DNA of 64,000 nucleotides from Patiria pectinifera (Eukaryota > Echinodermata > Asteroidea > Valvatida > Asterinidae), in contig CM057150.1 in NCBI GenBank assembly GCA_029964075.1, positions 4,565,717 to 4,629,716 of the forward strand. Direction: 5' to 3'. The notes below the pieces were generated by a model. That model searched no databases and had not been told where the DNA came from. It saw only the letters and a list, made by a program, of their open reading frames with translations. The position numbers and the translations under genes were made by a program. How positions within the stretch are numbered: position 1 is the first letter of the stretch; each line of letters begins with the position of its first letter. Positions 45,250-56,888 of the stretch are shown here, in pieces.

Positions 45250-45600
45250 TCCTCCATGAATAAGGCAACTGCCCAATAATACATGGCATGGACTTGTCTG
45301 CAGAGTGACATTCAACAGTCATCATGTAAACATCAACATGCCTGGCCAGCAAAACAAAACAAAGTACAAGCCATCCAAACAAAAGCAGCAAAACTGTCAA
45401 ATCATAATGACTTTGGCAAATCACCATGTCAACATCCACATGACTACAGCAGAATCAAATCCCCTTACCATGTGCCTATAACAGGATTACACACCCTTTT
45501 ATTGAGCCAACAGCTCCATTACAGTCCCCATTCAAGAGCCATTCACACCTCATTAACTAATGACCACAGAACGGGTTTAAGCAGTCTTTGCAGCCATTGA
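45250..45600. promoter_or_regulatory. Candidate cis-regulatory block
   Basis: A repeat-free block of balanced composition with CTCATTAACTAATGACC (paired homeodomain sites), a Runx-type TGACCACA, TTTTATTGAGCC, CAACATGCCTGGCC and many CACATG/CATGTG E-box-like words. The codon pattern is absent. Its texture resembles conserved non-coding DNA, but conservation is untested. Confidence 0.25.
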
Positions 45601-47338
45601 GCTGTTAAATCTCAATGGTTATGAGCAACCATAAAGTTTTTACTGTCTGGTGCACACAATGTGATGGAGCTGTTGAGCAAAAAAATGGCTTCAATAGCAA
45701 ATCTTTTCTGAGCAACATCCAGTATTGAATACAAAACAGGTCATAATTTCTGGCAAATCTATTTTGCTTTAAAAGACAATTGAAAGTTCTGAGCAAATTT
45801 CTCTGCTTTTGACAATTGATACCAGGGGGGAGGAGCGATTTCCTCAAGCCTTCATATATGGAAAACTTTGACAGGATAATGGACAGAATGAATAAGCATT
45901 GCTGTATGTATACACACTCCACCACTTGCAAAACAGTTCATGTGTGCGTTAGAAAATGTAAAAGTTTATCATAGACTGTATCTTGACACAGACTGCTTTT
46001 CCACTAAAATCAATTGTCCTGGGATGGGACATACAAAACTGCAAAATACCATGGATTCTCTGGAGAGAAATGAGTGCAATGATTGGATTGAATAGCGCCC
46101 TTGTTTCCCCTCGTCCAATCAAAATAATTCTTATTGGAAAGAGCATTCTGTGCAGTTTATTCTGCAGTGCAAATATAGCTCAGTACAACAATAACATTTT
46201 TGCAGTTCGATTAAGTGAACGAACCACCCCCCCCCCAAAAAAAAAATAATAATAAAAACTGCCAGAAAACATGTTGACCTCCATAGGATATCCAGAATTT
46301 TCATGTTTATTTGTATTTTTCAACTCAAAAACGCCCTATTTCTTTGACCATTCTTTACATTAAAAGTGTGTTCATCTTAAAGAGTATGGTTAATACTTTC
46401 AAAATCTGAGCCATCTGGTTTAGACACGTTTCTTTACTCTTTTTTAACGGGCCAAAGTGTGTGTTTTCGTGGCGAATTTACCGTTTTAAGCCATAAGCAC
46501 AGTGTCATGATGGCCGTTGAGCAATATGTCATGCTGCTGACTATTTTTGTCCTCAATATTTGTTTACATATCTACAACATTAATTTGCTTAACAATAATC
46601 TTTATAAACACGTAGCAACTCAGTGACTTTTAGCACTTGGTTTTAATGTAGACTTTTAACTACCAGTACATAGTAGACGTGGTTCATTAGGTTTTGTGAA
46701 AAGAATACTGCAATGTATCAATTTGAATCTCTTGAGCCCATGCAACTGGAAACACCCCACGATTGAAGAAAGTAGAAAAAAGAATTTCTCTTACAGTATA
46801 AGAAACTTTGAAAACCTTCAGCCTGAAATGTAAAGGCAATACCACAAAGTCAATTCTAATCCAATTCTGCATCTCCCCAAAAAGCACTACTATAAAGAAA
46901 ACGACAATTGAAATCAGATTTCTGAATAACTTTGTTGATTTTAAGACTGGCTCCGAAACCACAAGAGTCAATTATGCTTGTGAAGGGCAGACATTTTCCG
47001 CAATCGTTAAATACAATATAATACCTACCACGGTACCAGCGTATTCTCCCACATATTTTCCATTCAACCAACGCTCAGTCGGGTGTGACTGCAAATCACC
47101 AGACTCAAAAGCCGCAGCTTTGATCGGTATTCTAAATATTTTATTCAAGTACGCGATGAAAGCAGAGAAATACAAACACGCAAGTGTTCTGGTCATGAAT
47201 ACGTTCGGAAGTGGGTGGATTTTAATAGGAATCAAAAGGTGCAAACAAACATAATAATTACCATTTTGTTTGGACACACCGACTTAAGGCTAAATAGTAT
47301 GTAACTGTGTTTGAATTTTGTTCCCTAATACCAACTGT

Positions 47339-47440
47339 ATGTTCCTCAATACATACATGTTCCCAAAAATCCTTAGGTTTAGGGTTAGGGTTAGATGGTT
47401 AGGTTTAGGGTTGGGGAACATAGGTATTGGGGAACATACA
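47339..47440. mobile_element. Telomere-motif MITE relative
   Basis: Each side carries two ATGTTCC words (ATGTTCCTCAATAC, CATGTTCCC; inverse GGGGAACATAGGTATTGG, GGAACATA) around a core of TTTAGGGTTAGGGTTAG and TTAGGTTTAGGG. Same architecture as 2777-2908 and 34134-34271 but a different arm sequence. An 8 bp duplication is not obvious. Confidence 0.5.
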
Positions 47441-47727
47441 TGTAGGTGTGCACCCCAAATTTTAATTGTAGTTCAATGAATAAATCTTTTCAGTTTGCAC
47501 AATTATAGTTTTAAAAAAAAATGCAAGATTTTTAAAAAATAAAGACATTTCAAGGTCTGAATTTTTTTTAAATACATAAGAAATTTAAAATACACTTTTT
47601 CTTAGTTTCTTTCCTCCTTGGCTGTACTCAAGTCATCCAGGTGGTGGATGCATGAACATTACTGTACAGTCGGAGTCCAGTAATCCTCATAGTGGATACT
47701 ACTAGCAGCGTAGCCAGGGTTTTCACC

Positions 47728-48249
47728 TTAAAGGGAATATACATCATTTGCTTTTGCTGTAATTTTCAGAAATGGATGGAATTGGGGGGTTGGAAATATA
47801 TAGCAAATATAGTTACACTGACTTTTTTGAGGTTTTGGGTTCAAAAATGCTATAAAAACCCAGAAAACAAGCATTTTCCTGTAGTCTGGTTCCCTGACTC
47901 CATTTAAGAAGAAACAGAGCAGTTTACATACATTGGGGAATTGTAGGGTCAGGGAACCAGTCTAGCTGGCTTGTACCCGTTCATAGGTGTGTAATCGATT
48001 GCAAACAAATGCGATGGTCAATTGGGGCCAGTATTTGAAAAAAAGCCAGTTTTTTTCCAACGCTGGTCGGCCGATCAGCGTTGGAAATTGATACAAAAAA
48101 AACACTTTTCTTGAAAATGACAGTATACCAGGTGCCATGATTTTACAGGATGCTTTACACTGTCATTCACTAACAGTCCAGCAAGGTATTTCAAAATGAT
48201 TTGGTAGTTTTATTTTGTGATGTTTGCAAATGTTGTATTTTCCTTTTAA
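47728..48249 (+). mobile_element. TTAA MITE family 1, full copy
   Basis: 522 bp with TTAA at each end (47728-47731, 48246-48249). One mismatch in the central palindrome. It interrupts a repeat starting GCAGCGTAGCCAGGGTTTT, whose other part resumes with a G-rich track (G12 at 48357) and CTACACCACTGGT. Confidence 0.85.
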
Positions 48250-48828
48250 TGGTGGGAGTGGGGGCTGGATGTTACAGTGGAGGAGCACCCAATTTCTGTT
48301 AAACCCATTAACTATGGTCACTTGTACAAGTTATAGGACTAACAAATTTTCCAGTTGGGGGGGGGGGGCAACAATTTTCCCCCCTTCTTCGCTACACCAC
48401 TGGTTACTGCACATCGGAACAAAGCACCAAGGATATCAACGGCCTACAATACATAATCAAGTCTTCCAAGTACATGTACAAAGACTATACAATGTACACG
48501 TGTCGTAATACTGCACTATGTATGTACGTACTGTGGGACCCAAACTTTGTGACTGTGTTTTTAACCAACTCTCCAAAGAGTGAAACAGGAGACAATTCAA
48601 AGTGAGAATCACTCTCTTAACTTTACACTGAAAATACCTTGATTTTTCAAAGTTGAAGTAAGCTGAAGAAGTTTGATGACTTATGAAGTTTGAGTCACTT
48701 CGGTGTACATAGGGAAATTGAAGTTCATGTTTAGATTTTTCAATCAGGAAGTTCACTGCAAAAAAATTAATTCCTCAGTCTGAGTAAGGGTTGAGCCTCT
48801 AAATTTCTAAATTGTTTCTGAAAAAAAA

Positions 48829-49190
48829 AAGTCAAGTGGTTACAGTGTTTGACTAATGTACGATGGTGCGTGGGTTTGAACCCTGCCAGGAACATGATGT
48901 TTGTGCCCTTGGCGTGGGTTTGAACCCTGCCAGGAACATGGTGTTTGTGCCCTTGGCAAGCTTGGGTTTGACACTGAACTACAATTGCCTCTCTCCGAGC
49001 TCCACCCAGGAGTATAAATGGGTACACTTGAGGGTAAGTGACTGAATGTGTGCTGATATCAGCTGCCGCGTGGTCTCGTGGCCTGATGATGAACGGGGTA
49101 ACAATTGTAAAGCGCTTTCAGATTGTTGATAAGATGGAAAGCACTGTGTACACGGTAAATATTACAATTAATTACCTATACACTTGTTTC
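48829..49190 (+). mobile_element. tRNA-derived SINE with duplicated B-box segment
   Basis: A tRNA-like head has the A-box-like GTGGTTACAGTGTTTGAC and a B box, GGTTTGAACCC. A 44 bp unit containing the B box is present twice in tandem (48868-48911, 48912-48955; one mismatch). The body (GCCTCTCTCCGAGCTCCACC, AGGAGTATAAATGGGTACAC, CGTGGTCTCGTGGCCTGATG) and tail (TGTAAAGCGCTTTCAGATTG) follow the layout of widespread marine-invertebrate SINEs whose tail resembles LINE 3' ends (family knowledge). It ends in AT-rich sequence. Confidence 0.65.
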
Positions 49191-49898
49191 TTCCTTACAA
49201 ATTTAACTGTGTTTTAGCATTAAACATAATTTGTACCTTAAATTTAATCATACATGTAGAATTCAAAATCTCAATTTACTGGTATGAACCAACCTTTTGG
49301 ACTCATTGATTTTCTTAATGTTCACAGCATAATGTTTGTGAATTATCAAATCTGATTTAGTTATATCAAGTCCGATATTAAACTAATAAAGAGACAATGC
49401 ATGCATTCACTCATTACAATGAAGCATTGTACAAAGAGAACAGCGATCCACGTACAGTATGGGTACATTTTTTGTTTTATTAATTCAAACCACGATGTGC
49501 ATTTAATGAATTGGCATGATAAGTACACACTACACAGTATTTGTTGGTCACTATACATGTACATGTAAATACACCTACATGTATAGGTCCTGCATCATCC
49601 ACTTTTTTTTGCCAGTCGCTATTTTACCAGGTGACTCATAAACATCCCGATGATTCATGATGGTAAAAAAAAAGGGACTTGACGTTTTTCCTCCACATCA
49701 AGAGCGAGTACATCCACAGAATGTATCTTTTTGCTACAGTTTAATTAAAACATGAAAATTCAAATATTAAAATAAAAGATCAAAATGTGAGTGAGTAGTT
49801 ATGGCCTAAATTTTGTCTGGGCTACAATTACAAGTTTTGGCTAGAGTTCAAAGTTTGAGTGTGATTCAACGGGTAAGGTATTCAAAACATTGTTTCAG

Positions 49899-49934
49899 TT
49901 TGTTTGTTGAGTTGTTTGTTTGTTTGTTTGTTTG
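49899..49934. repeat. TTTG microsatellite
   Basis: Near-perfect run of GTTT units with one interruption (GAGTT). Confidence 0.85.
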
Positions 49935-50034
49935 CTGGGGGGTCTCAATTTAAATCTTAATCTAAAACTGTGTAATATTTTAATTCAAAACTTGCCTTTC
50001 ACTGATGTACTTTTGTAACACTGTATACTTAGTG

Positions 50035-50140
50035 TTGGCCGAGTGATCGTGAAAAAAAATCATTTGGGTGGGACTCGAACGCACGACCTCCTGCTTACAA
50101 GTGCATCGAGATAGCCAGGGTCAGCTGGCTGGCTCAAATC
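50035..50140 (-). mobile_element. tRNA-like SINE head (tRNA-Thr-like)
   Basis: On the minus strand, TGGCTATCTCGATGCACTTG (A-box region) is followed by TAAGCAGGAGGTCGTGCGTTCG and AGTCCCACC (B box GTTCGAGTCCC). ACTTGTAAGCAGGAGGTCG resembles the anticodon arm of a tRNA-Thr(TGT). Stems are too degraded for a functional tRNA, so this reads as a SINE head followed by a T-run. Confidence 0.5.
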
Positions 50141-51075
50141 TGTTATATCACTTTATCAGTGGGTGCCACAACCAAACTATTCTGAATTTACATCACCCTA
50201 ATGCAAAAAAAAAAATCTTAAAAATATTTATATTCATATTTTTTTTAAAAATTCTATCCAATTTAAAACTTACAAATACATGTACACTGTAGAAAAAAGC
50301 AAAATTTGACTACATTTTGTATTTAAGTTTTATAACAATGCAGAAACTTGCTATATATGACGCTGCAGAACAAAGCTCAGATAAAAATGTGATAAACTTG
50401 TTCTCTATTTTTTAACTGATGAACTATTTTAAAAAATGTTATCAAAATTATTATCAAATTTTTCTCAATGTTTAAAGTGGAACCATGGAGTGGACAAAAG
50501 TGGACATTTGCTTTTGCGTTTCAAACAGAATAGAAGACAAGCAGGTTGAACTTGTTCATTTTTCTACTTTACCAGAAAAGCAGAGTTTACTTTTTCAGAA
50601 AGCAGAAAAGAAGAAAAAATAGATCTGTACTTAACACGTTCAATCGGCTTTTTCTAGTAGTTGTAAAGGGACAAAGCAGATGTTCACTTTTGAACTGCAA
50701 TATAGGTAAAAAGTAAAATTTGCTTTTCTAGTAGCAGAAAAAAAGCAGAACATTATAAAAATGCATTTTAGCAAAACGTTCAATCTATTTTTCTTCAATT
50801 TTGTCAGCAGAAATCAATACATGGATGTCCAATTTTTGAGCCTCCATAGTAGAACACTAAAGCCTGTCAAAATGTATTGACCACTGTAATTGAAAGTCGA
50901 CATTTGAAAGTGGTGATTTCTAACTGCCCCCCCCCCCCGCCCCCCGGCTGAACTTTTCAAAATCTTTATTTTAGTTCAAGAAACTGAATAGCAACACACT
51001 ACTAGTAATACATTTCCTGCCCACATAGGCAATACCCATCTCCCCCATCAAAACTCCAGCGCATGAAAAAGAACT

Positions 51076-51616
51076 TTACAGGGAATGTACATATAATTTG
51101 CTTTTGCTGTAATTTTCAGAAATAAATGTGGAGGAATAGTACGTTAAGGCAAATATTGTTACACTGACTTGTTTCATGTTTGGGTGCATAGATGCTGGAA
51201 AAACCAAGAACACCAAACATGTTCTTGAAGTCTGGTTCCCTGACCCCACTTAAGATGAAACGAAGCAATTTATAAACGTTGGGGAATAAATAAGGTCAGA
51301 AAATCAGTCTAGCTGGCTTGTACCCCTTCACAGGTGTGCAATCAATTGCAAAGAAAATGAAACTGACAATATATTAAAAATTGGGAACAGTTTTTGAGAG
51401 AAAAAAAACAGTTTTCTCCAACGCTGGTAGGCGGACCAGCGTTGAAAATTCATACAAAAATACCACTTTACTTAAAAATGTCAGCACACCAGGAGCCATG
51501 CTTGTACGGGATGCTTTAGACTGTCATTCCCTAACACTAACAGTCCAGTAAAGAATTTCGTGGTAATTTGATCATTTTGTTTTTTGATGTTTGCAAATGT
51601 TGTATCGTCCCTTCAA
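51076..51616 (+). mobile_element. TTAA MITE family 1, diverged full-length copy
   Basis: 541 bp. Terminal tetranucleotides are mutated (TTAC, TCAA). The central palindrome has changes near its centre (GGTAGGCGGACC). Many substitutions mark it as an older copy. Confidence 0.75.
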
Positions 51617-52536
51617 CTCACAAAATAATTTCCCCATGTTCAAGACATGTTCAGGGTCTGCTCAGGTTTAAATGATCCATGCATTAAAAGCTGCCCTGCA
51701 ATGTTTAACAGCATATTACACAAATAATGGTGTATATTTACCTAGAAGTAAATGCCATTAGATCAAGGACACATAGGACTGTACTCCACAATCCGAAACT
51801 CCAAGCCATCGTGCCAAAACCAAGTTACACTGTATAAATATGAGGGTGTAAGCCATCTCCAAGGAATGATCATTTTAGCTAAAGCTTTGACTTTTCCCAA
51901 TTGTACTGTACATGTACGAGTATGTATCCAGCCACAGCCAACTGACACTGACAGTGACAAAACAGCCACACTAATCTTTTTGCAACAGTGCATCTTTAAG
52001 CTATTGCCACGTCTGCATGTAAAAAACAATCTGTATTTTTGCCCTCACCACACAGCTCCAGGCTGTCATAGCATAGTAAATAATCATCAGGTCTCCAGCA
52101 CCCCCCATGATATGTCATCTTTATTGATAGCGATGATGTCATTCTCCTACTATACACAGGTGTCTGCCCTGCAATGAGGTAGCCTCTGTTCAAGACACTC
52201 ACTGTATCTCACCCGCAGACCCTATACACGTATTCTCCAGGCTTACAGAACCGTAGCCTTGAATCAAGACTAGCCAGCAACAAACAAGCCTAATTGAAGG
52301 GATGATGTCACCGATTGTCACGTGTATTTTTAGTTCTTAAAAAAAAACCAGCAGGTGTAGAATGCATTGAAAATCCATGGAGAGCAAGTGCTTCATTTGT
52401 CTGCGAATGAACTATTAAGACAAATTAAATATGTTTTGAGAACACTGCCACGTTTTCACTGCACCAGCCTAATATCCCATACAAGTGCACAATGTGTGGT
52501 AACATTTCAAACTTGCGTTGAAGAAAGACTTGGATA
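51617..52536 (-). other. Probable POLR2H intron 1; no gene supported
   Basis: Holds a 141-codon plus-strand frame (51752-52177) without recognisable domains, and sequence of fairly even composition up to 52300. I see no paired splice sites bounding a coding segment. Confidence 0.35.
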
Positions 52537-52724
52537 CAGTTGTCTCTCGTTAGGACAAACTCTGTTAATACAAAATTCTGGTTATAACAAACATAAAGCC
52601 TTGGTCCCAACTGTGCATTTATGTGCACAATGAATGGGACTGATGTTCCTCTCAGTACAAAAATTCTGATATAACAAACAATTTGGCTAGGTCCGAACGA
52701 GTTTGTTTTAACGAGACTCGACTG
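52537..52724. mobile_element. Pogo/Tigger-like MITE (188 bp)
   Basis: Left end CAGTTGTCTCTCGTTAGGAC and the inverse of the right end CAGTCGAGTCTCGTTAAAAC are clear TIRs of about 26 bp, flanked by TA (52535-52536, 52725-52726). CAGT..TCTCGTTA ends with TA duplications are typical of pogo-group Tc1/mariner MITEs. The interior has AAAATTCTG..ATAACAAAC in direct repeat. It is non-coding. Confidence 0.75.
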
Positions 52725-52726
52725 TA

Positions 52727-53956
52727 TTTCTAAAATATAGCCTACGTCATTAGAAATTGTTGGCCAAATGTGCCAATAAAAAGTTTGAGGTCGGAAATTT
52801 TACGCCTAATATTAATTAAGATTGTTCTTTAACAGCGTGGATATTTACACAAGTTTAGTTTTTGTAATATGACATGAACATTTGTCCTACTGTATTTCCA
52901 GATACATTGTACATATAGGACAATTCATAAGGCCTAGTAATATACATTTTGTATATTCCCATACATAAACCGGTATGAAGGAAAAAAACCCTAATCCTTT
53001 TTTTTACAAATTATAGGCCAACTGCTAGTCCTGCACGTACACTATAAAGAACATTCCCAACGTGCCTCAACTGCAACGTCCCAATAGTCCAATGATCACA
53101 TATGATCTCACATCATAAATTTCCCCCTTAGCATCATGAATATTCACGCTATCTGCCCAACAACAAGGCCATTCAGCCAACCAGGGCCCGCTGCTGTCTG
53201 CCTGACAACAGGGGTCCCGGAGGCCTGTCCAATCAGCAGGCCGTTGCTAAGTGGGAAAGTTTTGCCCCATTTGCATATCCCAAGCACTAGTTCCTGGGCA
53301 TACAGTACATGTACAGATGTATCATACATACACCGTAGCATACAGGCCTTGCACTGGTATTGCATGGTGATACGCATTTTTTTTTCAAGAAAAATTAAGT
53401 AGTCTGTTTATTCCCTTGAAGCAAAGTACACAGTATTTTACAAACACACAGGATACAGTACATGTAAATGAAAAGTATGCGTTATTAGAAAATAGATTTC
53501 CAGTTGAAACATAAGCAGGCCATGTACTTTTTCAGACCTACATGCTCATTTATTTTAAAGGAGATATCAGAATTCTACAAAAACATTTTTTACAACAAAC
53601 AAAAAATCACATCCAAAATGGTTAATCACAAAATTCATTGCAACGAAGTACACAATGAATTGAACCCCATAAGCATATCTACATTTTAAGTTCCCCTTAG
53701 ATTTCCATAATTTTTTAGTCACAATGCTTTGCTCTGGTTCAGGGGGTAGCAAGCAGGGCGGGTCAGACCCCTATGGCTGACCAAACTCAGAATCAGATTC
53801 AGATTTTATTGTCATGTAAATTACTTGGTACCGGTACATATGAATTTCTTGTCCTGGTGTAAAAGCAATGAAAAAAACAGTAGAAACAGCAATCAGCATA
53901 TGAGACGATGAAAACCTTGAAATAACACTAGCTTCTAAATACATGAAACCAAATGA
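52727..53956 (-). other. Probable POLR2H intron 1; no gene
   Basis: AT-rich apart from the block at 53100-53290. No coding exon is seen. Confidence 0.35.
53100..53290. promoter_or_regulatory. Candidate cis-regulatory block (octamer, CCAAT)
   Basis: GC-richer island of about 190 bases with ATGAATATTCA (POU-like palindrome), an octamer ATTTGCATA at 53269-53277, CCAATCAGCA, GTTGCTAAG and two GGGCCCG/GGGTCCCGG words. No codon structure. It resembles an enhancer or small promoter; untested. Confidence 0.28.
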
Positions 53957-54203
53957 GGCCCAAAAAAATAATAGTTCTGCTTCCGGTTATACGGTACCTA
54001 CCCTATTTTTTTTGGGGGGGGGGGAGAGAATTTTCTTCTCTCCCATCCCCTCAAAACCATCAATTACTACCATTTACCCTTGACTATATATACACGCAGA
54101 CAAAAAATGCCCCCCCCCCCAAAAAAAAAATAATAATCCTTACCTACCTACCCTATTTTCAAATGCCATGTAATCGGAAGTAGAAATACTTTTTTGTTTG
54201 GCC
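53957..54203. mobile_element. GGCC-ended MITE, family 3, copy 1
   Basis: 247 bp. Left end GGCC, A-run, TAATAGTTCTGCTTCCGGTT; right end inverted reads GGCCAAAC..ACTTCCGATTACATGGC. Left flank TGA, right flank TAA. Internal arms CTACCCTATTTT and their inverse are separated by G- and C-runs. Related in end structure to family 2 but distinct in sequence. Confidence 0.65.
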
Positions 54204-55818
54204 TAACTTAATTAATAAAAATATGACAGTTAAAAAGGGTAAGAAACTTTTTGAAATGAGAGCAACACAAGACTGACTTCCATACCAGGACCTTATGAAT
54301 ACCAAATTCCAAATGATCACAAATTGTTGTAACATCATCAGGTTGATTACATTTTAACACAATTGTGTTAGTATTTCATACACAATGTATATATTTCATC
54401 TCAATAAAGTTACAAAGTATTTACTTGACTGGCTACTGTTTGGAAACCACAGATCAGAAGAAAAAAAACTGTTCCAAAGGATGCCATAACAAATCCTTCA
54501 AACATTGAAATGTAAGCATGTACAATTATTACATGAAATTGAAACATCCCTTTCCCAGGCACATTGTCAGGAACTACATGTATGGACTCGAAAATAGTGC
54601 AGCCACAAACATTGTGAGATATTCAACAAACCTGGGCAATGCAAATAATGCTGCGACATCACTAAATAAATTGTGATAATTTTTTTTCAGAGAATTTCTC
54701 ACTAAAACTGCAAAATTAGCAGGAAGTCGTTCACGGATCACCTCATTGGAAATCTGAATTTTCCCTGAAATGAAGCTGAAATGATTGGTGGAAAAAATGT
54801 ACAAGTTCACAAGTTCGGGCAAAAAAGCTTTGATAGTTTGGATACACACAAACAATTTTCAATTGAAAGAATTTCAACAAATGTTACATGTACCGTAGTC
54901 TATGTGGGACACTAGGGTGGCTAAACAGACTTTATTTTCCAAACAAAACTTAAACTTATCCATCTACATGTAATTCCAAAATTTTAGACCTGATGTCAAA
55001 AATGTACAGTGTAGACAATTTCCCCAAAGAGATAATCTTTTATTTTAATATGCCGGGATGCTCAGGAAAAAAAAGGATTTCATCATGAGAATGTGTATCT
55101 TCCGGCCATTATTGAACCCACATTTCTGTTTTTGTGACGGAACCATGTGCCTCAAGGTCTTAGCATGGATAGCACAACTCAGCCAAAAGACAATCCCAGG
55201 AAATTGGAAAATTAAAAACATATTTCCTGGGACCCACGAATGAGGACCTGATGGCTCTGAAAATAGGAAATTATCAATTACTCGCCCAATTTCAACAGAC
55301 AAGGGGTGTATACACTGCACGGCTGGTTTAGGACTGATGACTCTGCAATGTTTTCCAATAAGTTTTCTTACTTTTCAGGGGTTGTTCTTTCCTCCCCCCC
55401 CCCCTCCCCTCCCCATTTTATGCAATTGTTCAAAAACAGCGATGTACATGTACAAAATGTACATGAACCTGCTGAAGTTTCAGCTCAGTGGATACTATTT
55501 ATTTTGAGAAAACAGAGAAAATGCGTGCACAACTGTTGGGGTCATGTCACTGGATGCCGTTGCTACCGTACATGTACATGTAACTCACAGAAAAAAAACT
55601 GTACCTGCAGGCACATTTTCTTCAACCACCTTCAACATGTTCACTGATTGTGCTCTTCTGAATGATGCCATCTCATTTCAGGTGGAACAATTTCACATGG
55701 CATTTTGTACTCGTCCTACATGTACTTCACTTTGGGTAAAGACTTTCTCTAAAACATACATGTACGTACATTGGTACGTTTCCGGGTAAATTTGCAAATG
55801 TTCCTATTTGACTTACAT
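54204..55818 (-). other. Probable POLR2H intron 1; no gene
   Basis: AT-rich, with TACATGTA words and a C11 run at 55394. Open frames at 54574-54855 and 55045-55320 (minus) and 55306-55647 (plus) match nothing known. Confidence 0.35.
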
Positions 55819-56352
55819 GTAAAGGGAATGTACCCGGTACATCATTGGCTATTGCTGTTTATAAATAAACTATTTCAGTGGTTAGTATAATAGATCAAAT
55901 ATTGTTACACTGACATGTTTGAAGTTTTGTGTTCGAAAATGCTTGCAAAACTAAGAAAAACAAAAATGTTCAAGTAGTCTGGTTCCCTGACTCCACTAAA
56001 GATGAAATGGATCAATTTATTGATGCCGGAAAATTGTAAGGTAAGGGAACCAGTCTAGCTGGCCTGCACCCGTTCATGAACATGTAACCAATAGCAAACA
56101 AAATTTGGACTGAAAAAAATGGTAAATTGGAGCAGTAGTTGAAAAATAGTTAGGGTTTTCCAACGGTGGTCGGCAGACCACCGTTGGAAATTTATTCAAA
56201 AATGCTACTTTGCTTGAAAATGACTTCACACCAGGTTCCATAATTTTACAGGGTGCTTTAGACTGTCATTTGCCAACATCCTAATAAGGTATTTCATAAA
56301 AATGTGGTTGTTTTGTTTTTCGATGTTTGCAAATGTTGTATATTCCCTTTAA
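55819..56352 (+). mobile_element. TTAA MITE family 1, diverged copy with compensatory palindrome change
   Basis: 534 bp; the left tetranucleotide is mutated (GTAA), the right is TTAA (56349-56352). The central palindrome reads TCCAACGGTGGTCGG..GACCACCGTTGGA (56159-56188): a C-to-G change in the left arm is matched by G-to-C in the right arm. It forms an inverted pair with the element at 56889-57420. Confidence 0.75.
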
Positions 56353-56509
56353 TTGACCGCTGACAACAGGCCAAAGTGGCCAGAACCGAAATGCCTGTGC
56401 CATCTGCTAATTGGCTGGCTTCAATTCTGTTGGCATTTTTTTTTATAATGAAAGTAACACATTGAAGGTTACTCTGTAAATCATCACTTTAAATACAGGT
56501 AGGGGTTTA

Positions 56510-56845
56510 CTCTGAGTATCATCCATTGTTGAACAGAACGGTCTCCCGGTCTCCGTAACGAACGTCTGACATGTATGTGGGCATGCAAATTGTATGCGAC
56601 CCCATGCGCTAGCCAATCAGAGTCGACTTAAACAAATTTGACTGTGGACTCAGTTGTTTATTGGATTTGGTTGACATGATTTTGTAATACAACAACGGGT
56701 TACCCAAGACCCGACAGAAGGTGCGCGCTGAATGGTCAGAATCCCGAGGTCAAGACACAGTCTTGTTTTGCATAATTAATCACCAAATCTCCTCGCATTT
56801 ATAATACCCTTGCAAGGGGATATTCCATTTTTTGTAGAGCACATA
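56510..56845 (+). repeat. Diverged ~320 bp interspersed repeat, copy 2
   Basis: Collinear with 920-1232 (CTGAGTATCATCC, GCATGCAAATTGTATGCGAC, AGCCAATCAGAGT, GGGTTAC, GGTCAAGACACAGTCT, GCATAATTAATC). Lies between two oppositely oriented family 1 MITEs. The CRE of copy 1 is not preserved. Confidence 0.5.
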
Positions 56846-56888
56846 CCGTACGTGTAGGCACAATGTTGGGGTACAGTGTAAACAATAT

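Larger units (their letters stand above)
44211..47338 (-). other. Probable POLR2H intron 1; no gene supported
   Basis: Contains a CG-bearing patch at 44820-44960 with a GATTGGCT box, the hairpin at 45193-45231, the candidate regulatory block 45250-45600, and a 590 bp region (46687-47277) with overlapping long frames on both strands that I cannot identify. Confidence 0.35.
49191..51075 (-). other. Probable POLR2H intron 1; no gene
   Basis: AT-rich, with a TTTG microsatellite (49899-49934), a tRNA-like SINE head (50035-50140), a region of AGCAGA/AGAAAA words (50500-50830) and a C12 run (50927-50938). Confidence 0.4.

Noticed and set aside
46808-47254. 148-codon plus-strand open frame
   Set aside because: No recognisable domain, no start or splice context, and equally open on the opposite strand. 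Kept as an observation only.
51752-52177. 141-codon plus-strand open frame
   Set aside because: No homology that I can see; the opposite strand is also open, and codon use looks random.
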